Source: UMGS1519 sp963621885 (GTDB lineage: Bacteria; Actinomycetota; Coriobacteriia; Coriobacteriales; Eggerthellaceae). Taken from it: a stretch of DNA of 33,250 nucleotides. Below, in pieces: positions 1 through 5,623 of this stretch. The translations under genes were made by a program, and so were the position numbers. A model generated the notes under the pieces. That model searched no databases. It saw only the letters and a list, made by a program, of their open reading frames with translations, and had not been told where the DNA came from. The stretch spans positions 1 to 33,250 of the forward strand of contig CAVFFT010000056.1 in the NCBI GenBank assembly GCA_963621885.1, given 5' to 3'. Position 1 is the first letter of the stretch. The number at the start of each line of letters is the position of its first letter.

Positions 1-55
1 TAAGTCTTTCCAAGCCGATAAGCTCTCGCGCATAAGCGCAGATGTGGAGCCGGGG
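1..55 (+). repeat. 3' end of an upstream DctP-type gene, matching 2094-2148
   Basis: The window opens with a TAA followed by a tail that is identical, base for base over 55 bases, to the stop codon and tail of the DctP fragment at 2094-2148. The simplest reading is that bases 1-3 are the stop codon of another DctP-type substrate-binding protein lying just left of the window. The coding part of that copy is not visible, so its length and integrity cannot be judged. Confidence 0.7.
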
Positions 56-78
56 CTTATGCCCTGGCTCTTTTTGTG
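47..78 (+). terminator. Rho-independent terminator of the upstream DctP-type gene
   Basis: Stem GAGCCGGGG (47-55) pairs with CCCTGGCTC (62-70), with one G-T pair, around a six-base loop, and is followed by five T residues. The same stem recurs after the complete DctP gene (1759-1782) and after the DctP fragment (2140-2163), so the terminator was duplicated with the gene. Confidence 0.85.
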
Positions 79-600
79 TTTAGCGGCTTAGTCCGATTGA
101 AAGATTTCGGTGGTTAAGTCAGTCTGCGCTCCGCTAAAAGGCGTTGCTGCGGGCCACCAATTCATTCAGGCGCTGAGAAGTATCATGTCGAATTAGCATA
201 ACGCGATACTTAAAGTTACCTCACAAGTTCCGGAACTTGATGGTATTTGAAATTGGCCTTTGCGAAAAGCTCTTTGGTCGTCCGCTCGAAACGCGCAAGG
301 GCGGGCGATGAGGCAAACGAAAAGAAATGTACTGCGATGAACAGGCAATATATTCAAATTGTATAGGTGGTCGAAAGGTATTATTCGAGACCCGATTAAG
401 GGATGATTCGGCGACTTTTAAGGCCTAAATGGCGCTATCACAGACATGGACGCGCGTCAAGAAACGGAATTTTATAGCAGCGCGAACGGTATCAATTGGG
501 AAGGTGAGCGCGCAAAATAATCCTTGCTAATGGAATGTCCTCCATGCTAACTTCACAACCATTCAAAACTGGTAAGGGACCAGTGGGAAGGAGAAGAATC
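79..600. other. Long upstream region of dctP with inverted repeats
   Basis: About 520 bases without a credible gene, more AT-rich than the neighbouring coding DNA. It contains a perfect 16-base palindrome at 224-239 and a 7-base inverted repeat, AAGTATC at 178-184 and GATACTT at 205-211. A short open frame at 535-600 in phase with dctP is not its start, because the good ribosome binding site lies before 601. No convincing -35/-10 pair could be chosen. A gap this long before a transporter lipoprotein suggests regulation by a DNA-binding protein (inference). Confidence 0.5.
224..239. promoter_or_regulatory. 16-base perfect palindrome, candidate operator
   Basis: CAAGTTCCGGAACTTG reads the same on both strands. 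It lies about 360 bases before the dctP start and follows a second, wider inverted repeat (178-211). Both could be binding sites for a dimeric regulator. The regulator is not in the window. Confidence 0.4.
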
Positions 601-1716
601 ATGAAAGAAAGGGCATTCGAAAGCAAGCATGTCGTTCTTGCCGGACTTGCGGCAATGGTGCTCGCCGTTGGCCTGTTCGGGCTTTCCGCATGCGGAAGCT
701 CCAGCTCCAGTAGCGAGTCCGAGTCGGGTTCCGCCGCCGCTTCCGGCGCCACGGATTACTCGAGTCTCGAGAAGGTGACGCTGATCAGCACCGACAGCAA
801 CGCGCCTGATTCCGCGGGCAACAAGTGGCAGCTCGCCTTCAAGGATGCGATCGAGGAGATCACCGGCGGCCAGATCAGCATTGACTACCATGGCAACGGC
901 GAGCTCGGCGGCGATGCCGACACGCATCGTCAGCTCCAGTCCAACGACGTTCAGATTGACTGCGGTCAGCCGGCTCCGTTTGTCTCGTTCATTCCTGAGT
1001 TCGCCGTCTTCGACGCTCATATGACGATGGCGACCTACGATGCCGATACCATTGAGTCCGTCCTCAATGGCGACAACGAGTTCTCTCAGAAGATGCAGGA
1101 AGCGGCTGAGGCCAACAACATGCACATCCTCGGATGGCTGCAGAACGGCACCTACCGTGAGGTGACCTCCAACAAGGAGCTGCGCACCCTCGCCGACTAC
1201 AAGGGCTTCCAGATCCGCACGATGGAGAATTCCAACCATATGGCGTTCTGGACCGCAATCGGCGCTGAGCCCACCCCGCTCGCATTCGCCGAGGTCTACT
1301 TCGCGCTGCAGAACGGCACCGTCGACGGCCAGGAGAACGCGACCGACACCTGCATTGGCGTTAACTTCCAGGAAGTGCAGAAGTACCTGTGCAAGACTAA
1401 CCACGTCCTGTACGTGAACTGCATGATGATGTCGAAGGAATGCTGGGACAGCCTTGACCCGCTCGATCAGCAGGCCGTCGAAGAGGCTGTTGCCCAGGCA
1501 ACCGAGCAGGTCCGTCCTGAGCTCTCTCAGCTCGACGAGGACTCTACCAAGGTCATGACCGACGCTGGCATGGAAGTCATCGAGTATGACGACTCCTTCT
1601 TCGAGGAAGTCGCCGCCAACGAGGAAGTTCAGAAGCTCAACGAGGACATCGATGAGCAGGCCAACGGCCTCCTCACCATCATGAAGGATCAGCTCGCCGC
1701 AGCTGCTAAGGCTTAA
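601..1716 (+). CDS. dctP: TRAP transporter substrate-binding lipoprotein, DctP family
   Basis: Extracytoplasmic solute-binding subunit of a TRAP transporter, expected to carry an organic acid to a DctQM permease not present here. The start at 601 is chosen because GAAGGAGAAG lies just before it and it opens a lipoprotein signal: a charged start, a hydrophobic run at residues 11-28 and the lipobox LSAC with Cys31. A Ser/Gly/Ala-rich linker follows at about 32-50. The DctP core has the family region around RTMENSNHMAFWTAIGAEP and the block EVYFALQNGTVDGQENA. The 371-residue length is normal. It lies between another DctP copy (before base 1) and a 3' fragment (1854-2096), so this is a duplicated array. 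Codon choice (ATC, TTC, AAG, GAG, frequent GCC) looks tuned for high expression. The ligand is unknown; the dehydrogenase downstream hints at a cyclic acid (inference). Confidence 0.9.
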   Translation: MKERAFESKHVVLAGLAAMVLAVGLFGLSACGSSSSSSESESGSAAASGATDYSSLEKVTLISTDSNAPDSAGNKWQLAFKDAIEEITGGQISIDYHGNGELGGDADTHRQLQSNDVQIDCGQPAPFVSFIPEFAVFDAHMTMATYDADTIESVLNGDNEFSQKMQEAAEANNMHILGWLQNGTYREVTSNKELRTLADYKGFQIRTMENSNHMAFWTAIGAEPTPLAFAEVYFALQNGTVDGQENATDTCIGVNFQEVQKYLCKTNHVLYVNCMMMSKECWDSLDPLDQQAVEEAVAQATEQVRPELSQLDEDSTKVMTDAGMEVIEYDDSFFEEVAANEEVQKLNEDIDEQANGLLTIMKDQLAAAAKA

Positions 1717-1758
1717 GTCTGAGCACGCAACAAGCACGCATCACTCATAAGTGAGATG

Positions 1759-1794
1759 GAGCCGGGGTTCACGCCCCGGCTCTTCTTGTTTTAA
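1759..1794 (+). terminator. Terminator of dctP
   Basis: GAGCCGGGG (1759-1767) pairs perfectly with CCCCGGCTC (1774-1782), followed by a T-rich run (ttcttgtttt). A small separate hairpin, TCACT-AGTGA at 1741-1753, precedes it. Confidence 0.9.
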
Positions 1795-1796
1795 GA

Positions 1797-1853
1797 GGGC
1801 GTTCCCGATTGCGGGTTCCCGATCAGGGGCAAGATTGCGGGTGCCCAATTGGG
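1797..1853. repeat. Short degenerate repeats at the junction with the DctP fragment
   Basis: Between the dctP terminator and the fragment lie imperfect copies of GATTGCGGG followed by T(T/G)CCC (at about 1808 and 1834), with TTCCCGAT repeated as well. This sequence sits exactly where homology to DctP begins and may mark the deletion or recombination junction (inference). Confidence 0.5.
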
Positions 1854-2096
1854 GCCATCGAAGAGGCTGTGAAGCATGCCACTGAGCAGATTCGTCCGCA
1901 GATCGCCGAGCTCAACGAGGAATCCACCAAGAAGATGACCGATGCCGGCATGGAAGTCATCGAGTACGATGATTCCTTCTTCGAGGAGATCGCCGCCAAC
2001 GAGGAAGTCAAGAAGCTCAACGAGGACATCGACGAGCAGACCAACGGCCTCCTCACCATCATGAAGGAGCAGCTCGAGGCAGCGGCAAAGGCGTAA
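1854..2096 (+). pseudogene. 3' fragment of a DctP-type substrate-binding gene
   Basis: Only the last ~79 codons of a DctP protein remain, from IEEAVKHATEQ to the final AAAKA. Aligned by eye with the end of the complete copy, 63 of 79 residues agree, without gaps. There is no signal peptide, no ligand-binding core and no start codon with a ribosome binding site. The frame can be extended back to a TTG at 1811-like positions, but that part is unrelated repeat sequence. Its downstream 55 bases match those at the window start, not those after the intact dctP, so the fragment comes from the copy upstream of the window or a close sister. This looks like the result of unequal recombination in a tandem dctP array. 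Confidence 0.8.
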
Positions 2097-2148
2097 GTCT
2101 TTCCAAGCCGATAAGCTCTCGCGCATAAGCGCAGATGTGGAGCCGGGG
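2094..2148 (+). repeat. 55-base direct repeat of bases 1-55
   Basis: Identical to the first 55 bases of the window (stop codon, spacer and first terminator arm). The two copies are 2093 bases apart in direct orientation and flank the whole intact dctP gene, so recombination between them would delete it. Confidence 0.9.
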
Positions 2149-2171
2149 TTTGCGCCCCGGCTCTTCTTGTT
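2140..2171 (+). terminator. Terminator after the DctP fragment
   Basis: GAGCCGGGG (2140-2148) pairs with CCCCGGCTC (2155-2163), followed by ttcttgtt. It is the same stem as the two other dctP terminators. Confidence 0.85.
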
Positions 2172-2300
2172 CCAAAACTTATGAATGTGTGGCTTCTATT
2201 TGCCTAGTGAATAAGAGCACATGATTACAGGTATTTTTAAGGCACGAATAGCTGAATTAAGCTGTAGGCAGTGGGAATACTAAGGAAAGGAAGAGTTCTC

Positions 2301-3182
2301 ATGGCAGCTCAATCCAAGTTCATTAATGGACATACTCATCTCATCAGTCTGCTTGGCAACCCGATCCGTCATTCTAAGTCGCCGGTTACTCATAGCGTTT
2401 CCTTCGAGCTCACGGGCGTGGACGCGGTTTACCTGGCGTTCAACGTGACCCCCGAGGACCTGCCCGACATCCTGAACGCCATGCGTCGCATGGACGGCTG
2501 GGACGGCAGCAACGTGACCATGCCGTGCAAGCAGAAGATCATCCCCTTCCTGGATGGCCTGTCCGCTGGCGCTGAGCTCATCGGCGCGGTCAACGTTATC
2601 GAGAAGACCGACGAGGGCAAGCTCATCGGCCACAACTCCGACGGCATGGGCTTCATGGTCAACCTGTGCAAGCACGGCGTCGACCCGAAGGGCAAGGTCT
2701 TCACGCTCATGGGACCTGGCGGCGCTGGTTCCGCCATCATGTGCCAGGCTGCGCTTGACGGCGTTGCGAAGATCAACGTTTTCGCACGTGAGGGTGGCCC
2801 GTCCTATACGCACACCAAGGGTCGTCTGGACATGATCCGCGAGAAGACCGGCTGCGACGTTCAGCTGATCGCCTTCGAGGACAAGGAGGCCATGAAGGCC
2901 GCCATCGCCGAGAGCGACGTTCTCGTGAACGCGACGAGCGTGGGCATGGGCGAAGGCTGCACCGACACTCCGGTGCCTGCCGAGTTCATCAAGCCTGGCA
3001 TGGTTGTCGCTGACGCGTGCTACTTCCCGATCAAGACCCAGCTGCTCCAGGACGCCGAGGCAAAGGGCTGCTCAATCGTGACCGGCATCGGCATGATGAA
3101 CGAGCAGGCTGCTGTTGGCGAGAAGATCTGGTACGGAATTGATATGCCTATCGACAAGGTCACCGCTGAACTGGATGCGTAA
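2301..3182 (+). CDS. Shikimate/quinate dehydrogenase-family protein
   Basis: NAD(P)-dependent oxidoreductase of the AroE/YdiB family, which interconverts 3-dehydroshikimate and shikimate, or the quinate equivalents, in the cytoplasm. The start at 2301 follows GGAAAGGAAG with normal spacing and gives 293 residues, slightly longer than typical AroE. Visible family features are GNPIRHSKSP (19-28, substrate-binding serines 25 and 27), NVTMPCK with catalytic Lys77, GAVNVI (95-100), HNSDG with catalytic Asp114, the nucleotide-binding loop GPGGAGSA and NATSVGM. No aro genes surround it. The neighbours are DctP transport genes, which favours a role in using imported quinate, shikimate or related acids over aromatic amino acid synthesis (inference). 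Codon use resembles that of dctP and suggests strong expression. Cofactor and substrate cannot be fixed by reading. Confidence 0.88.
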   Translation: MAAQSKFINGHTHLISLLGNPIRHSKSPVTHSVSFELTGVDAVYLAFNVTPEDLPDILNAMRRMDGWDGSNVTMPCKQKIIPFLDGLSAGAELIGAVNVIEKTDEGKLIGHNSDGMGFMVNLCKHGVDPKGKVFTLMGPGGAGSAIMCQAALDGVAKINVFAREGGPSYTHTKGRLDMIREKTGCDVQLIAFEDKEAMKAAIAESDVLVNATSVGMGEGCTDTPVPAEFIKPGMVVADACYFPIKTQLLQDAEAKGCSIVTGIGMMNEQAAVGEKIWYGIDMPIDKVTAELDA

Positions 3183-3223
3183 TTAGGTCGAACGCATTCC
3201 ATTATGTGACCAGCCTCTCCCTT

Positions 3224-3258
3224 GAGCCGGCGCCCGTGCAGGGTGTCGGCTCGTCTCT
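3224..3258 (+). terminator. Possible terminator after the shikimate dehydrogenase-like gene
   Basis: GAGCCG (3224-3229) pairs with CGGCTC (3247-3252) around a long loop, followed by a weak T-rich stretch (gtctctt). It is plausible but weaker than the dctP terminators. Confidence 0.5.
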
Positions 3259-3291
3259 TATGTGCGGACCAGCGCGTTTCGCTTCTTGCGC

Positions 3292-3297
3292 TACAAT
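3292..3297 (+). promoter_or_regulatory. Candidate -10 box for the zinc-ribbon/lgt operon
   Basis: TACAAT lies 34 bases before the TTG start at 3331, leaving room for a short leader with the AAGGTGG ribosome binding site at 3318-3324. No good -35 was seen at the usual distance. Confidence 0.35.
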
Positions 3298-3330
3298 GCA
3301 CCAGACGCAAGCTAGCTAAGGTGGTTCTAT

Positions 3331-3549
3331 TTGAAGCTCGAAACTTGTCCGGCGTGCAAAGAGCGCACGCTCGATTTGGCGCACTACCATTCGATGATGG
3401 CGGTCGGCCAGAACAAGGCCCTTTTCAATCTCACATGCCCCCAGTGCCATTCGCGCGTGACCGCGCTTTATGACATTCCCGAAAGCCTGAGCGAAGTTGT
3501 TCGCGATGCCGCGGTTGAGCTGGGCGCGGGCATGGGCCGGGAGGCATAG
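3331..3549 (+). CDS. Small zinc-ribbon protein of unknown function
   Basis: A 72-residue protein starting with TTG, six bases after a clear AAGGTGG site. It contains two CxxC pairs, CPAC near residues 6-9 and CPQC near 36-39, the pattern of a zinc ribbon or rubredoxin-like knuckle. A mixed middle (LDLAHYHSMMAVGQNKAL) lies between them. The C-terminal third looks helical. It ends four bases before lgt, so the two genes are probably cotranscribed and translationally coupled. There is no signal peptide or membrane segment. I do not recognise the family; it could bind zinc or nucleic acid. That it is a real gene rests on the ribosome binding site, the cysteine spacing and the tight coupling. Confidence 0.65.
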   Translation: MKLETCPACKERTLDLAHYHSMMAVGQNKALFNLTCPQCHSRVTALYDIPESLSEVVRDAAVELGAGMGREA

Positions 3550-3553
3550 GCTT

Positions 3554-4414
3554 ATGCTGAACGACATTTATCAGGCGCTTGATCCGGTTGCGTTTTGGGT
3601 GGGTCCATTCCCGATTCGCTGGTATGCGATTGCCTACCTGGTCGGCTTTTTGGCGGTCGCGCTCATTCTTGTACGCATTTCACGCCGCTGGAAGGTGAAG
3701 ATGGACGCCGATGCGGTGCTGACCGTGCTCGTCTGCGTGATGATTGGCGTGCTCGTGGGCGCGCGTCTGGGCTATTGCCTCTTCTATGGGAACGGGTACT
3801 ACTTCCAGAATCCGCTTGAGATTCTCGCCATTTCGAAGGGCGGCATGAGTTTCCATGGCGGCCTCGCCGGCGCGCTGATTTCCGGCATTGTCGCGGCGAA
3901 AGTGACGGGGATTCCCTTCCTCACGCTGGCCGACCTTGGCGCGATAGCGGCACCGATCGGCCTTTTCTGCGGGCGTTGCGCGAACTTCGTCAATGGCGAG
4001 CTGTGGGGCGCGATCACCGACCTGCCGTGGGGCGTGGTCTTCGGGGGGACTGCCGGTAGCCTGCCGCGTCACCCGAGTCAGCTTTACGAGGCGGTGCTTG
4101 AAGGCCTGCTTCTTTTCCTGCTGCTGTATCTGCTCGCGCGGAAATGCCCGCCGCGTCCGCGGGGAACCTTCCTTGGCGTGTTCCTCGTGTGGTATGCCAT
4201 CTGTCGCTTCGCGCTTGAGTTTGTGCGTCAGCCCGATGCGCAGCTCGGCTATCTGTGGGGCGGCTGGCTCACGATGGGACAATGCCTGTGCGTGCCCTTG
4301 CTGATAGCGGGCATTTGCTTGCTGATATGGGTGCATCACCGGAAGCTTCCGCAGGTGGGACTGCCGGAGCGCGTGGATGCGAATGAGGAAAGCGTCGATA
4401 AGCCCAGCTCATAG
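3554..4414 (+). CDS. lgt: Prolipoprotein diacylglyceryl transferase
   Basis: Membrane enzyme that moves a diacylglyceryl group from phosphatidylglycerol to the lipobox cysteine of prelipoproteins, the first step of lipoprotein maturation. The 286 residues contain several hydrophobic spans and the Lgt signatures: the N-terminal FPIRWYA, GGMSFHGGLAG with the essential histidine region, GRCANFVNGELWG, and HPSQLYEA. The start at 3554 gives the standard N-terminus (a longer frame back to 3497 would overlap the preceding gene out of phase). The C-terminus ends in a short polar tail. Coupled to the zinc-ribbon gene by a 4-base gap. It would serve lipoproteins such as the DctP protein encoded upstream. 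Confidence 0.96.
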   Translation: MLNDIYQALDPVAFWVGPFPIRWYAIAYLVGFLAVALILVRISRRWKVKMDADAVLTVLVCVMIGVLVGARLGYCLFYGNGYYFQNPLEILAISKGGMSFHGGLAGALISGIVAAKVTGIPFLTLADLGAIAAPIGLFCGRCANFVNGELWGAITDLPWGVVFGGTAGSLPRHPSQLYEAVLEGLLLFLLLYLLARKCPPRPRGTFLGVFLVWYAICRFALEFVRQPDAQLGYLWGGWLTMGQCLCVPLLIAGICLLIWVHHRKLPQVGLPERVDANEESVDKPSS

Positions 4415-4437
4415 GGCGCTTTCATGAGGAAGCGTGC

Positions 4438-4548
4438 GTGCTGAAAGACCAACGGGCCCGCGCCGAAGTGGCGGCGGACGCGCTGAAACAACAGCGGGTT
4501 CTCGCTGAAGTGGCGGCGGCCGCGCCGAAGCGGCGGCGGGCGCGCTGA
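4438..4548 (+). other. Short repeat cluster containing a possible 36-residue ORF
   Basis: Three 26-base, near-identical GC-rich units lie at 4461-4486, 4503-4528 and 4523-4548, the last two overlapping. A GTG-initiated frame from 4438, seven bases after a GAGGA, reads through the units and would give a 36-residue Ala/Arg-rich peptide with the motif AEVAA twice. The repeat nature and the presence of similar degenerate repeats in other gaps argue that this is repeat DNA, and translation is doubtful. Confidence 0.3.
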
Positions 4549-4593
4549 TAAAAACCAAAAGCAGGGGGCGAGTCGCTTGTGCGAGCTCGCCCC
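4549..4593 (-). terminator. Terminator of rubrerythrin, possibly bidirectional
   Basis: GGGGCGAG (4565-4572) pairs with CTCGCCCC (4586-4593). On the minus strand the stem is followed by a T-rich run (ctgcttttggttttt), as expected for the rubrerythrin transcript. It may also stop lgt transcripts on the plus strand. Confidence 0.8.
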
Positions 4594-4624
4594 TCGTTGT
4601 TCGGCCGGTGTGTGGTCGTGCGGC

Positions 4625-5323
4625 TTAGTAGTTCTTCAGGTTGATCTCGAAGAACGACTGCGGATGCTGGCAGACGGGGCACACTTCGGGAGCCTCGGTG
4701 CCAATGACGATATGACCGCAGTTGCGGCATTCCCAGATCTTCACCTCGGACTTCTTGAAGACCTCCTGCGCCTCAACGTTGTGCAGCAGCGCACGGTAGC
4801 GCTCCTCGTGGTGCTTCTCGATTTCGGCGACCATGAGGAATTTGGCGGCGAGCTCGGTGAAGCCCTCCTCCTCGGCGGTCTTCGCGAAGTCGACGTACAT
4901 GTCGGTCCACTCGTAGTTTTCGCCTTCCGCGGCGGCAAGCAGATTTTTCGCGGTGTCGCCGATGCCGCCAAGCTCCTTGAACCAGAGCTTCGCGTGCTCC
5001 TTCTCGTTGTCGGCGGTCTTCAGGAACAGGCTTGCGATCTGCTCGAAGCCCTGCTTCTTTGCGGTGGAAGCGAAGAAGGTGTACTTGTTGCGCGCCTGCG
5101 ATTCGCCAGCGAAAGCGGCCCACAGGTTCTGCTCGGTCTTGGTTCCAGCATAGGGATTGGTCTTGGCGGGCGCTGCCACCTCGACGTTTGCGGGAGCCGA
5201 AGCCTCTTCGCCCTCGATGAGCTCGAGGTCGTCACCAGTGGCGCCGCAAAGCGGGCATACCGCTTCCTCGAGGCTTTCCGCCTCGAACACCTTGCCGCAG
5301 ATCTTGCATCTGAATTTCAACAT
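4625..5323 (-). CDS. rbr: Rubrerythrin with N- and C-terminal rubredoxin-like modules
   Basis: Cytoplasmic non-haem iron peroxidase that detoxifies hydrogen peroxide in anaerobes. The start at 5323 (ATG after AGGAGAC) gives 232 residues. Order of parts: a rubredoxin-like knuckle (CKIC at 6-9, CPLC at 23-26), an Ala/Pro/Glu linker, a ferritin-like four-helix diiron domain (about 60-190, with ESQARNKY, DNEKEHAKLW and EIEKHHEERY carrying the iron-binding Glu and His residues), then a second rubredoxin-like module (CRNC 199-202, CPVC 215-218). Classical rubrerythrins have only the C-terminal module and reverse rubrerythrins only the N-terminal one; this has both. It stands alone, divergent from glgB, with its own terminator. 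The minus-strand frame stays open much further upstream across glgB, but that part is a shadow. Confidence 0.93.
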   Translation of the reverse strand: MLKFRCKICGKVFEAESLEEAVCPLCGATGDDLELIEGEEASAPANVEVAAPAKTNPYAGTKTEQNLWAAFAGESQARNKYTFFASTAKKQGFEQIASLFLKTADNEKEHAKLWFKELGGIGDTAKNLLAAAEGENYEWTDMYVDFAKTAEEEGFTELAAKFLMVAEIEKHHEERYRALLHNVEAQEVFKKSEVKIWECRNCGHIVIGTEAPEVCPVCQHPQSFFEINLKNY

Positions 5324-5623
5324 GGGCGTCTCCTGTCTCTTGTATCGGCGCCCCGGTTGTACGGCAGCGCCATCTCCGGTTTGCACCGCGGTCTCACGGC
5401 GGTGCGGTCTCCTGAAATTGAGCATACACGAATGCCCGGGCGGCAACGGGATGGAATCCGTTTCGACACAGTTGGTGGCGGGGCGCACGTTGCGCCGGAT
5501 TCGGAAGTGGAGATATTTACATAAGTCGCGCGTTGTCGTAAGCGCGCGAATTGCCAGACACCCCGCCGGGGAAGTGGGATACTGTAAAAGCGAAACGCCG
5601 TGAAGATGGAAGGGGCATCTGCC
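5324..5623. other. Divergent intergenic region between rubrerythrin and glgB
   Basis: 300 bases that must hold the promoters of two divergent genes. A small hairpin CCCC-gcc-GGGG lies at about 5561-5571, just ahead of the glgB start. No confident -10/-35 pair was found on either strand and no gene is supported. Confidence 0.4.

Noticed and set aside
535..600. Upstream ATG of dctP at 535
   Set aside because: It would put 22 residues before the lipoprotein signal and lacks a good ribosome binding site. The ATG at 601 has GAAGGAG and opens a normal signal peptide.
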